NCBI GenBank assembly: GCA_947475995.1
Contig: CANJNI010000006.1
Coordinates: 62,001 to 126,000, forward strand
DNA: 64,000 nucleotides
Reading direction: 5' to 3'
Origin: Beijerinckiaceae bacterium
Lineage (GTDB): Bacteria > Pseudomonadota > Alphaproteobacteria > Rhizobiales > Beijerinckiaceae
The notes beneath the pieces were generated by a model. The model saw only the letters and a program-made list of their open reading frames with translations. It made no database searches and was not told the DNA's origin. Each line of letters begins with the position of its first letter. Position 1 is the stretch's first letter. Position numbers and translations under genes: made by a program. Shown here piece by piece: positions 1 through 7,889 of the stretch.

Positions 1-2
1 GC

Positions 3-389
3 CGGACAGTCCTGCTGACGAAAGACATGCCGGACTTCCGCTGGATCGCGGGCGGCCTCAACGTCCTTTATCCGCTCATGATGGGCATCCAGATGAAGGC
101 CAGTTGCAGCCCCATGTCGAATTTCGCGCATGAGTGGAGCCTCAACTTCTGGAACGCCTATCAGCAGAAGGACTGGCCCTCGGTCGAGAAGTGGCAGAAG
201 AAACTGGCCAAGATCGCTGCCGTGATGAATGTTGCGGGCGACCGGCACATTGGCGCGCGGGCGGGCCACAAGGCCGCTCTGGCCCTGATGGGTCGGCCTG
301 TCGGCCTGCCGCGCCGGCCGGGAATTCCGGCGAGCGAAGAGCACATCGCCCGCATCCGGAAAGTCTTCGAGGAAGAAGGCTTGCTCTGA
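3..389 (+). CDS. Dihydrodipicolinate synthase (DapA) family protein, C-terminal part
   Basis: The reading frame is already open at the left edge, so only the last ~128 residues are present. The segment resembles the C-terminal helical part of DapA/N-acetylneuraminate-lyase family class I aldolases: a short strand region, then helices with a W-x-A-x-Q-x-K-D pattern and a final helix that begins 'ASEEHIARIRKVFEE'. The catalytic Lys and the Tyr of the barrel would lie upstream and cannot be checked. Members of this family catalyse reversible aldol cleavage or condensation of 2-oxo acids, and several act on aromatic or sugar-acid breakdown products, which would suit the catabolic neighbourhood. 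The substrate is unknown. The family call rests on overall pattern rather than on an active site. Confidence 0.6.
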   Translation, partial: RTVLLTKDMPDFRWIAGGLNVLYPLMMGIQMKASCSPMSNFAHEWSLNFWNAYQQKDWPSVEKWQKKLAKIAAVMNVAGDRHIGARAGHKAALALMGRPVGLPRRPGIPASEEHIARIRKVFEEEGLL

Positions 390-442
390 CGCAAGGCCGG
401 CTCGGCTCTCCCGTCATGGGGACGGGAGCACTGTTGCGGGAT

Positions 443-1489
443 TCATTTGGCTGCCAGGAGTTCCTTGATCTTCGCGAGTTGATCCGGTGGCGTCGACCAA
501 AGTCCGTTGACCAGCGTCGTGACTTCCTGGCCCGACAGAAACTCGACATCGTCGCCGAGCCTTGCAAGGTCGGCGATATAGTCCGGGTCCCTGGAGATGG
601 CCGCAAAGGCCTCGCGTAACGCTGCCAGACGGTCTTCAGGTATGCTGGGCGGCGCCGCGAAAGGCCGACCGAACTCGAGCTGCGCCAGCATGAATCGAAC
701 AATCGCCGAAGCTTCGGGGTCCTTGACGACTTCGAGCACCGTCGGAACGTTCGGAATTTCCGTGTTTCGGGTGAAACCGAACAGCACGAGATGGTGCATC
801 AGACCCTGTTCGAACCATTGCTTTGCTGCGCCGCGTTTGGTGGTGCTGTAGCCTGCGGCTCGGCCTTCCGCCTCTCCGCGCTCCAGTGCGATCATCTCGT
901 CCTGCGGTCCCTGATATCCATAGACCATGCGGAATTTCGCTCCGGCAAGCTTGTTGAGCATCACCGGGAATATGGCGTTGCCGCTGCCGGCGCTGGGAGC
1001 CGTGAGGATGATCTCGCGCTTCTGCGCATCGGCAAACGTCACGGGCTGCTTGCCGTAAGTGAAGACAGTGTAGATGTTCTTCGCCATGCTGCCGAGATTG
1101 TTGATCGTGCGAGGATCGAAATTCACCTTCGCGTCGCCCGTCAGCGTATCGGTGTAGTTGTTTCGCTGTAGCGTGCTGATGTACGAGCCGTCTCTCGGGG
1201 CCGTGTGCTGCAATTCCGTCGCCACCAGCAGTCCGCCCGCGCCGGGCTTGTTGCGAACGACAACGGCCGGGTGGCCCGGCAGGTATTTGGTCAGGTAGGG
1301 AGCAATGCCGCGGGCGAAGGCGTCCGACGATCCGCCCGATGCCGCGCCGACCACAAGATTGAGCGGATTGCGCCGATAGAACTCCTCAACGGTCTGGGCG
1401 CTGGACCCGGATGCGGTCGTGACGCAGGAGGCGAGCAGTACCGTCCACTTCGCGAGGTTGGAGAGTCTGACATTACGCTTCCGATGCAT
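443..1489 (-). CDS. Bug/TctC-family periplasmic solute-binding protein
   Basis: A protein of 348 residues with an N-terminal Sec-type signal (basic start, hydrophobic stretch, cleavage near 'GSSAQTVEEFYRRNPL'), then the Bug-family hallmarks: 'LNLVVGAASGGSSDAFAR' in the first strand-loop, and 'VVVRNKPGAGGLLVATEL'. Bug (TctC) proteins bind carboxylates for tripartite tricarboxylate transporters or act as orphan sensors. No TctA or TctB membrane gene is visible, so this is an orphan copy. The start at 1489 is chosen because a GGAGG sequence (1495-1499 on the opposite strand) lies five bases upstream; the frame extends to 1537 without a ribosome site. It is transcribed divergently from the cupin gene at 1704. 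Confidence 0.85.
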   Translation of the reverse strand: MHRKRNVRLSNLAKWTVLLASCVTTASGSSAQTVEEFYRRNPLNLVVGAASGGSSDAFARGIAPYLTKYLPGHPAVVVRNKPGAGGLLVATELQHTAPRDGSYISTLQRNNYTDTLTGDAKVNFDPRTINNLGSMAKNIYTVFTYGKQPVTFADAQKREIILTAPSAGSGNAIFPVMLNKLAGAKFRMVYGYQGPQDEMIALERGEAEGRAAGYSTTKRGAAKQWFEQGLMHHLVLFGFTRNTEIPNVPTVLEVVKDPEASAIVRFMLAQLEFGRPFAAPPSIPEDRLAALREAFAAISRDPDYIADLARLGDDVEFLSGQEVTTLVNGLWSTPPDQLAKIKELLAAK

Positions 1490-1703
1490 GCGAACCTCCG
1501 GCTGACGTGTTTCATGGAATGTTAGACGCCGCCGCACCGGTTTCGCCAGTCGTGAATCGAAGAGGCGTCATAAATTTAGCGGAAGGCGACCTTGGGCTTG
1601 TCCGCAGGTCGAACTGCTCAGGCAATCTATCAGCAGCCGTTGTTTTCTTATGTCGCCCGCATTGGCGGCCCGTGCGATTCTTCGGAAAATAAGCGGGGGC
1701 AAG

Positions 1704-2162
1704 ATGGTTCTTCAGGTTCGGCGCGTCGTCACGGGTCATGACAAGAACGGCAAGGCGGTGGTGGCGATCGACGAGATGGTCGATTACGCCCGTTCGCTGC
1801 GCCCCGGACATTCGGCCTTTGTGGCCTGGGCGACCGATGGCCATCCGATCGACAATGCGGACCCTGAAGACGGCCGTTTCAAGAAAGTCGTTAATGGCGA
1901 TCCGGGCAGCACCATTTTGCGGGTTGTCGAATATGGACCGGGCGTCGCATCGCGTCGGCACCGGACCGACAGCGTCGATTACGCCATCGTTCTCAAGGGT
2001 GAGATCGACATGGAGCTCGATGAGGGCGAGGTGCATCTCAAGGCGGGCGACATACTGGTTCAGCGCGGCACAATCCATAACTGGACCAACCGCGGCACAG
2101 ACCCCTGCGTGATCGCGTTCGTGCTGATCGCCGCAGCGCCTGTGCTGGAAGCTGAAGGCTGA
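1704..2162 (+). CDS. Cupin-domain protein
   Basis: A protein of 152 residues with a single cupin barrel in its second half. The pattern 'ASRRHRTDSVDYAIVLKGEIDMEL' followed by 'LKAGDILVQRGTIHNW' matches the two conserved cupin motifs, with His and Glu/Asp candidates for a metal site. Single-domain cupins of this type are often found beside aromatic-degradation dioxygenases or act as small-molecule binders, so the reaction cannot be deduced. No signal peptide is seen, so it should be cytoplasmic. The start at 1704 follows a GGGGG run with good spacing; the frame could begin at 1650 but that lacks a ribosome site. The gene precedes the binding-protein-like gene at 2215 and is probably co-transcribed with it. 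Confidence 0.75.
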   Translation: MVLQVRRVVTGHDKNGKAVVAIDEMVDYARSLRPGHSAFVAWATDGHPIDNADPEDGRFKKVVNGDPGSTILRVVEYGPGVASRRHRTDSVDYAIVLKGEIDMELDEGEVHLKAGDILVQRGTIHNWTNRGTDPCVIAFVLIAAAPVLEAEG

Positions 2163-2214
2163 GATTGCCCTCTCATGGCTGGCCGCCGGGAGATCGAACA
2201 GGACCATTCGCCAG

Positions 2215-3120
2215 ATGCGGCTTGTGAGCAATTTCGGGGTGGAGAACGATTGCCTCGAGAGGCTGATCCGGGATCTGCGGCTCCTGGAAAAATACGGCAT
2301 CGCAGCGCAATTCATCAAGGTTCGAGGCCCGATCAGCAATCTTGAAGCGCTGGAGCGCGACGAGGCCGATCTGTGCGTCCTGTCGGGGCTCAATCCCTTG
2401 GAGCAAATTGCGCAAGGTTCCCCAACGCGTATTCTGGGCAGCGCCATGAAACCTGCGGCGCTGGCGATGTTCGCGCGCGCGCCGGGAACGAGGCGCGTAG
2501 CTGATCTGGCCGGGCGCACCATCGGGGTGGGCCCTCGTCATTATCTCCTTCACATGGCGGCCGTGGCCCTGCTGCGAAAGCATGGTGTGAACGAGAGGAA
2601 AGTGCGCTTCGTGGAAATAGGCAGCAACGCACAGGTCTTGCGCGCCGTCCTTGCGGGCGACGTGGAAGCCGGGCTTTCATCGGTGGCGACATATGATCGA
2701 CAGACCGCAATTGGCGTCCACAGCCTTGAGGACGGCAATGTCTGGAGCGAACTGCCAGACTATACGAACCAGATCATCTATGCCTCCGAGCGCGCAATCG
2801 CCGAGAGCAGGCAGTCCATCGTCCTGACACTGGCGGCATTCGCGGAATTGTTCCGTTTTCTGCAGTCGCCAGACTCATGGAACGCCTTTCGGACGGCGCG
2901 ATCCGCCGCAGCGCCGGAAGGCGATGAAGCGGAAGCGGCTTCCATGTGGCGGTTCGTGCAGGAACAGCGTCCATATGGAGATACGCTGGAAATTTCGCCC
3001 GCGCGATTGCGATACATGCAGGATCTCCATGTTTCGCTTGGAATCATTGCGGCTCCGATGCCGAACGGGCGGATCGCCGATATGTCGATTGCGCGGGATG
3101 CGCTGAATTTGCTCGATTAG
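2215..3120 (+). CDS. NMT1/SsuA-like substrate-binding protein lacking a signal peptide
   Basis: A protein of 301 residues with the fold pattern of NMT1/THI5-like ABC binding proteins: 'LRLLEKYGIAAQFIKV', an 'ADLAGRTIGVGPRHYLLHMAAVALLRKHGV' lobe-crossing segment and the family end 'IADMSIARDALNLLD'. It clearly belongs with the five other NMT1-like proteins of this window (7890, 14403, 23806, 25473, 31070). Unlike them it starts directly in the first strand of the domain: no Sec or Tat signal is present, and in-frame stops at 2110-2112 and 2125-2127 leave no room for one with a normal start codon. It may be a cytoplasmic sensor or enzyme, or a remnant that lost export. Eleven bases separate it from the hydrolase gene at 3132. 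Confidence 0.75.
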   Translation: MRLVSNFGVENDCLERLIRDLRLLEKYGIAAQFIKVRGPISNLEALERDEADLCVLSGLNPLEQIAQGSPTRILGSAMKPAALAMFARAPGTRRVADLAGRTIGVGPRHYLLHMAAVALLRKHGVNERKVRFVEIGSNAQVLRAVLAGDVEAGLSSVATYDRQTAIGVHSLEDGNVWSELPDYTNQIIYASERAIAESRQSIVLTLAAFAELFRFLQSPDSWNAFRTARSAAAPEGDEAEAASMWRFVQEQRPYGDTLEISPARLRYMQDLHVSLGIIAAPMPNGRIADMSIARDALNLLD

Positions 3121-3131
3121 GAGGACACCAG

Positions 3132-3986
3132 ATGCCCATCGCACAGGTGCGCGGAGCGCGGATCAACTACGAAGTTCTAGGCGCAGCCGGGCCGTGGATG
3201 GCGCTTTCTCCGGGTGGCAGGGCCGCCATGAAGGGTGTGCGCGCATTCGGCGAGAAGATGGCGGAAGCCGGCTATCGTGTGGTCCTTCACGACCGTCGCA
3301 ATTGCGGCGAGTCCGATCTCGTGCTCGATGGCGAGGATTCGGAATATGAAATCTGGGCGGACGATCTGCACGAGCTTCTGCGACAACTCGGGGCTGCCCC
3401 GGCCATCGTCGGCGGTAATTCCTCAGGTTGCCGCCTGTCGGTGCTTTTCGCCATCAGGCATCCCGAATCCGTCAGCGCCCTCATTCTCTGGCGTCTGACA
3501 GGCGGCGAGAAAGCCGCCCGGCGTCTGGCCGAAAAATATTATGGCGATTTCATCAACGCGGCTCGCGCGGGCGGGATGGCGGCGGTTTGCGAAGACGAGT
3601 TCTTCGTCGAGCGTTTCAAGCGTCATCCAGACGAGCGCGCGAAGGTGATAGCAATTGATGTCGATGACTTCATCGCATCAATGAGCAGGTGGCGGGATAA
3701 CTTCCTGCAGGGTGCGGATCAGCCAATCATCGGGGCGAGCCCTGCGCAACTTGCAACAATCAAGGCGCCCGTCTGCATTCTGCCGGGCAATGACCAGTCG
3801 CACACGAAGGAGAATGCGCAGGAGGTGAAGAATCTCCTGCCGCAGGCCGAATTGCATGAATTGCTTGACGACGTCACTGACCGCGATGTGCTTCCCATTG
3901 CCGAGTGGTACAAGAAGGAGGCTGAACAGCTGGCGATCTTCGTGGACTTTCTGACGCGGTCCGGCCTGCCGCCGGTCAGGAGCTAG
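3132..3986 (+). CDS. Alpha/beta-hydrolase fold protein
   Basis: A protein of 284 residues starting at an ATG preceded by GGAGG with ideal spacing. It has the alpha/beta hydrolase core: an oxyanion-hole region near residue 27 (SPGG), 'YRVVLHDRRNCGESD', the nucleophile elbow G95-N-S97-S-G99, and a cap region rich in charged helices. 'APVCILPGNDQSH' near residue 215 supplies the candidate acid. A final catalytic His in the usual GH motif is not obvious, which is worth noting. It probably hydrolyses an ester, lactone or C-C bond of a catabolic intermediate in the cytoplasm. It follows the binding-protein-like gene at 2215 in a likely operon. Confidence 0.8.
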   Translation: MPIAQVRGARINYEVLGAAGPWMALSPGGRAAMKGVRAFGEKMAEAGYRVVLHDRRNCGESDLVLDGEDSEYEIWADDLHELLRQLGAAPAIVGGNSSGCRLSVLFAIRHPESVSALILWRLTGGEKAARRLAEKYYGDFINAARAGGMAAVCEDEFFVERFKRHPDERAKVIAIDVDDFIASMSRWRDNFLQGADQPIIGASPAQLATIKAPVCILPGNDQSHTKENAQEVKNLLPQAELHELLDDVTDRDVLPIAEWYKKEAEQLAIFVDFLTRSGLPPVRS

Positions 3987-4132
3987 CGGAGCCCGCCCCG
4001 CGGCTTTTCCTGCGTATTTCAGCGTGATCATTTTACCCCGTGCGGCAATAACTTGCGCGGCGAGCCGATTGCGTTTGCGGCGGCCTCATTCATGCTGTTT
4101 TCCGAGAAAAGTCCGGAGTGAGGCGCAACTGA

Positions 4133-5557
4133 ATGGCTGGCGGCAAGAAGGCGGGACGCAAATCGGGCCCGACCTCGATTGAACATATTGCGGCGTGGAC
4201 CCTGTCGGACGATCCGGTTTTCCGCGATCCGAAATATGTACGCCAGTCCGCGCTCGTCATGCTCGACAGTATCGGCTGCATGATCGTGGCGCGGAACGCC
4301 CACACAGCCGGAGAAGTCGTCAAGCTTGTCGATGAACTGGGCGGCAGGCCCGCCTGCGCGGTGATCGGCTACCGGTTCCGGACCTCCGCACCGAATGCGG
4401 TTCTGGCGAATGGCGCTCTGGTGCGGGCGCTCGATCTCAACGATGTGATGTTCATCCAGAAGGAAGGCCATCTCTCCGTCGGCGGCCATTGCAGCGATAA
4501 CGCGCCTGTCGCCATTGCGGCTGCCGAGATCGCCGGCGCCAGCTGGCGCGAGGCTCTCGAAGCCTTTGTGATGGGCTACCAGCTTTTCGGGCGTCTGCGC
4601 GACGTCATGCCATTCGACAGTTCCTGGGACGGAACCAGCGCTTCCGGTCTTGTGGCGGCCGCGATGGCGGGCCGTTTGTTGAAACTTGATCCCGAGCGGC
4701 AGGCGCACGCGCTGGCCTATGGGGCGACGCGCTGCTCGACGCCCAAGATCGTCCGCTGGGGCGATCTGTCCGCCATGAAAAATCTCGCCAACGCGCTGAT
4801 CGCCGAAGAAGCATTCCGCGGCACGATGCTGGCGGCGCGCGGCGTCACCGGGCCGCTTGAAGTTCTCGATCACAAAGGCGGCCTGCATCAGGTCTTCGAT
4901 CCGAAACTCGATCTGTCACGGATCTGGTCGCCAATGGCGGGCTTGCCGCAGGTGATGCTGGCGAACGTCAAGACCTATCCGTGCATCGGTACGGCGCAGA
5001 CGACGATCAAGGCAGCGCTCGATGCGCATTCGCGCGTGAAGGATCGTGTTTCGGAGATCAAGCGCATCGTGGTCACGATGGCGGACGTGCCGATGATCGC
5101 CAACCAGCAGGCCGAGGAGTCGCGCCGGGTTCCGACGACCCGCGAGGACGCCGATCACAGCTTTACGTTCCTGCCGGCGGTGGTGCTGGCGGAGGGCGAG
5201 ATCACTGACCGTCAGTTCGCCAACCAGCGCTGGATGCAGGCCGACATGGTGGCCCTGGCCTCGAAGGTGGAGCTTGCGCTGTCGAAGGATCTGGCTGCCC
5301 GCGCGCCCGGCAGCATGCCGTGCCATCTGAAAGTCGAATTCAATGACGGCTCGGAAGTCGTCTCCGAATGTCTGTATCCGCCGGGTCATTCCTATCCTGA
5401 TACGGGTCTGGATACGGCAGTCGTCGAGGAGAAGTTCCGGCATTGCACCGCCGGCTTCCTGTCCGCGCCTGCGGCCGATCGCATCATCGCACATGTTCTG
5501 AAGGACGGCTGGAACGCGCCGACCACGACGCTCACCCAGATGCTTCTGGACGCCTAA
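4133..5557 (+). CDS. MmgE/PrpD-family protein
   Basis: A protein of 474 residues, the usual length for the MmgE/PrpD family, whose best-known member is 2-methylcitrate dehydratase (PrpD). Recognisable segments are 'YVRQSALVMLDSIGCMIVARN' near the N terminus, 'NGALVRALDLNDVMF' and 'GGHCSDNAPVAIAAAEIAGAS' in the helical domain, and 'TYPCIGTAQTTIKAALDAH' opening the second domain. Family members dehydrate or isomerise hydroxy-tricarboxylic acids, and many paralogues sit in catabolic clusters with unknown substrates. The adjacent downstream gene (22 bases away) encodes a Bug protein, a frequent pairing, so the substrate may be a carboxylate imported with its help. Confidence 0.85.
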   Translation: MAGGKKAGRKSGPTSIEHIAAWTLSDDPVFRDPKYVRQSALVMLDSIGCMIVARNAHTAGEVVKLVDELGGRPACAVIGYRFRTSAPNAVLANGALVRALDLNDVMFIQKEGHLSVGGHCSDNAPVAIAAAEIAGASWREALEAFVMGYQLFGRLRDVMPFDSSWDGTSASGLVAAAMAGRLLKLDPERQAHALAYGATRCSTPKIVRWGDLSAMKNLANALIAEEAFRGTMLAARGVTGPLEVLDHKGGLHQVFDPKLDLSRIWSPMAGLPQVMLANVKTYPCIGTAQTTIKAALDAHSRVKDRVSEIKRIVVTMADVPMIANQQAEESRRVPTTREDADHSFTFLPAVVLAEGEITDRQFANQRWMQADMVALASKVELALSKDLAARAPGSMPCHLKVEFNDGSEVVSECLYPPGHSYPDTGLDTAVVEEKFRHCTAGFLSAPAADRIIAHVLKDGWNAPTTTLTQMLLDA

Positions 5558-5579
5558 CCTCCGAAAGGATGAGACAATC

Positions 5580-6611
5580 ATGAGCCGCTCTCGCGCATTC
5601 ATCGCCACCCTTCTGGCGGCTGCCTCGGTCACATTCGCGGGCGCAACAGCGCAGACCGTCGAAGACAATTACAAGGGCAAGCAACTGCGCTTCGTGGTGG
5701 CTGCCGCGCCGGGCGGCGGCGCAGATCTTTATGCGCGGGCTCTGCAAAAGCATTTCAGCAAGCACGTGCCGGGCAATCCAACTCTCGTGGTGCAGAATGT
5801 TCCGGGTGCGGGCGGTCTCACAGCAGCCTCGCAAATCATGAACAACCCGGCCAAGGACGGGTTGGTGTTTGCGCTGTTACAGCGCAATAATCTTGTCGAG
5901 CCCTTGTTGTCCGAGCGTCAGGCGGGATTCGATCCGCGCAGGGTGAAGTGGCTGGGTAGTCTAAACAAGGACACCTATGTGATCATCTCGTGGCATACGA
6001 CTGGCGTGAAGACTCTGGCCGACGTTCAGAAGACCGAATTGCTGCTTGGCAATACGGGGGGCGGCAATGAAAACTCCACTTTGCCGGAATTGCTGAACCG
6101 TACGCTCGGCACCAAATTCAAGCTCGTGCGCGGCTATCCGGGCAGTCACGAAGTTGGACTCGCCATCGAGCGCGGCGAGGTGCAGGGCCGGGCGGTGACG
6201 TGGACGACGCTGCGTGCAGAGCACTCTGACTGGATTCAGCAGGGCAAGATCAACATGGTGACGCAGATCGGGATGAGCAAAAATCCCGAGATCGGGAACG
6301 TGCAGGCCGCGATCGACCTTGTGACGAATCCGGACGACCGGAGCCTGATGGAGTTCATGTTCTCCCCGCTTGAAGCAGGCCGGCCCTTCGCTATGCCGCC
6401 GGATACGCCGGAGCCGATTCTGACCGCGATGCGCAAGGCATTCGTCGATCTCGCCAACGATCCTGAATTTGTTGCGGAGCTGAAGGCGCGCGGCGGTTCT
6501 GTCGAATTGTTGAACGGACAGGATACGCAGGCGCTCGTGGATCGCCTCTATCAGACATCGGGCCCCGTTCTGAACAAGGCGCGTGATCTGATGAAATCAA
6601 TCCAGAAATAA
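5580..6611 (+). CDS. Bug/TctC-family periplasmic solute-binding protein
   Basis: A protein of 343 residues with a Sec signal (basic start, hydrophobic core, cleavage after 'GATAQ') and clear Bug motifs: 'LRFVVAAAPGGGADLYARAL' and 'LVVQNVPGAGGLTAASQIM'. It is similar in layout to the orphan Bug protein at 443-1489 and to the partial one at 63800. The gene follows MmgE/PrpD after 22 bases and is followed by two hairpins (6618-6679), so it ends a transcription unit that may begin at the cupin. No TctA/TctB transporter gene is nearby. A carboxylate ligand is inferred from the family and from the PrpD-type neighbour. Confidence 0.88.
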   Translation: MSRSRAFIATLLAAASVTFAGATAQTVEDNYKGKQLRFVVAAAPGGGADLYARALQKHFSKHVPGNPTLVVQNVPGAGGLTAASQIMNNPAKDGLVFALLQRNNLVEPLLSERQAGFDPRRVKWLGSLNKDTYVIISWHTTGVKTLADVQKTELLLGNTGGGNENSTLPELLNRTLGTKFKLVRGYPGSHEVGLAIERGEVQGRAVTWTTLRAEHSDWIQQGKINMVTQIGMSKNPEIGNVQAAIDLVTNPDDRSLMEFMFSPLEAGRPFAMPPDTPEPILTAMRKAFVDLANDPEFVAELKARGGSVELLNGQDTQALVDRLYQTSGPVLNKARDLMKSIQK

Positions 6612-6617
6612 AAAAAC

Positions 6618-6639
6618 CCCGCGATCATTCCATCGCGGG
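6618..6639 (-). terminator. Rho-independent terminator for the minus-strand gene at 6688
   Basis: An eight-base-pair perfect stem (6618-6625 with 6632-6639, six-base loop). Read on the minus strand it is followed by a run of seven T residues, the canonical layout. It lies just beyond the stop of the Pht5-like gene. Confidence 0.8.
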
Positions 6640-6656
6640 ACGGCAGACTGGAATGA

Positions 6657-6683
6657 AGCGGAGGCGCGACGCCTCCGCTTTTT
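6657..6683 (+). terminator. Rho-independent terminator for the plus-strand operon ending at 6611
   Basis: A ten-base-pair GC-rich stem (6657-6666 with 6670-6679, three-base loop) followed on the plus strand by a T run. Together with the hairpin at 6618 it forms a back-to-back terminator pair between convergent genes. Confidence 0.8.
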
Positions 6684-6687
6684 CGTT

Positions 6688-7665
6688 TCAGGCCTTTTCC
6701 GGGTCCACGAAGGTCTCGGTCACCGGCATGCGCTTCGGCGTCAGGTTCTGCTTGAAGGCCGTGTCTTCGAGCCACTTGATGGTGGGCAGGTTGGCCGACA
6801 TGCCATAGGGCAGCGGATCCGGGCCGACGATTTGCGACAGCTTGCGGTACTTCTTGTCCGTCGCCGCATTGGCTTCGCCCGACTGGAACTTCTTGAGCCA
6901 TTGCTCCTTCGCCTTGCTGAAGGCGTCGAAGAGCGAACGGGCTACCCAGGGATGCTTTTCGAGCACGGCGTCCTTGACGACGATCGTGCCGTGCATGGGA
7001 TAGACGCCGGTCTTCTTGTACCAGGCGTCTTCCAGTTCCGTCGCATTTGGGAACATTTCCGGGTAGTTTGCTTCGACCTGCTTCCAGTTGCCGTCGGTGG
7101 GCGAACCGGCGCGTCCGATACCGGCATTGCCCGAGAAGCCCGCGACGAGCTCCCCGTCCGCCATCATGTCGGCGAGCGAGCGTCCGGCGGGGGCGTGGAT
7201 CACGTTCGATGGCAGCTTGAGTTGCAGGACGTGTTCCTCGTCGTCCACCACCCAGGTGACCTTGGAGGAGTCCAACCCGTACTCGTCGATCAGGATTCCG
7301 CGCGTCCAGGCGCCGGTCGTCACCGAATAGGCGCGCACGCCCACTTTCTTGCCTTCCAGATCCTTGGGATGCTTGATCCCGGCGTCGGGGCGGACCAGCA
7401 GGCCGCTGTGGTGGAAATTGCGCGTCACGAAGATCGGAAGCGCAACGAAAGGCGCGCCATAGCCGCGGGCGATGATGTAAGTCGTGGGGGCGATTTCGCA
7501 GACGTCGAATTCATGCTGGCGGACCATGCGGCGGAAGGCGCCGATCTGCGGATGAACGCGAATGAAGTTGGCTTCCACGCCCTCAATCGGGATTTCGCCG
7601 CTCAGGATTGCCGCAGTGTGCGGATATTCGGCGATGGAAATGTCGAGCTTTACCTTCTGGGCCAA
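6688..7665 (-). CDS. Pht5-like protein: 4,5-dihydroxyphthalate decarboxylase / substrate-binding-protein fold, no signal peptide
   Basis: A protein of 325 residues beginning 'MAQKVKLDISIAEYPHTAAILSG' and continuing with 'FRRMVRQHEFDVCEIAPTTYIIARGYGAPFVALPIFV' and 'KDLEGKKVGVRAYSVTTGAWTRGIL'. This is the pattern of 4,5-dihydroxyphthalate decarboxylase (Pht5) and its relatives, which have the two-lobed binding-protein fold but work as cytoplasmic enzymes. There is no signal peptide. Two close paralogues lie at 19942 and 32118. A decarboxylase role would feed protocatechuate-type intermediates to a LigJ pathway, but a binding-protein role cannot be excluded. It is transcribed divergently from the Tat-exported binding protein at 7890 and ends at its own terminator. 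Confidence 0.75.
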   Translation of the reverse strand: MAQKVKLDISIAEYPHTAAILSGEIPIEGVEANFIRVHPQIGAFRRMVRQHEFDVCEIAPTTYIIARGYGAPFVALPIFVTRNFHHSGLLVRPDAGIKHPKDLEGKKVGVRAYSVTTGAWTRGILIDEYGLDSSKVTWVVDDEEHVLQLKLPSNVIHAPAGRSLADMMADGELVAGFSGNAGIGRAGSPTDGNWKQVEANYPEMFPNATELEDAWYKKTGVYPMHGTIVVKDAVLEKHPWVARSLFDAFSKAKEQWLKKFQSGEANAATDKKYRKLSQIVGPDPLPYGMSANLPTIKWLEDTAFKQNLTPKRMPVTETFVDPEKA

Positions 7666-7889
7666 GTCTTCCCCCGTGGTTTGGATGGCGGTGCTGCGGA
7701 TGGCCGGAGCATCGGCCAGTCAGGGCAGTGCCGCCAATAACAAGCATCATATGCCACATAAATTTTGCTTCCCGCAGCAGTGGCTCCGCTAAACCGGTCG
7801 CGAGGCGTCCAAAAGTGATCGCCCGCCGCCCCGAAGCAATAGGACGCAATCGCAGGGCTGAACCACCATGGGAGAAAATGGAGGAAGCC
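7666..7889. promoter_or_regulatory. Divergent control region between Pht5-like and binding-protein genes
   Basis: The 224 bases between the divergent starts at 7665 and 7890 must hold promoters for both. No convincing -35/-10 pair or operator palindrome could be recognised by eye. Confidence 0.4.
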
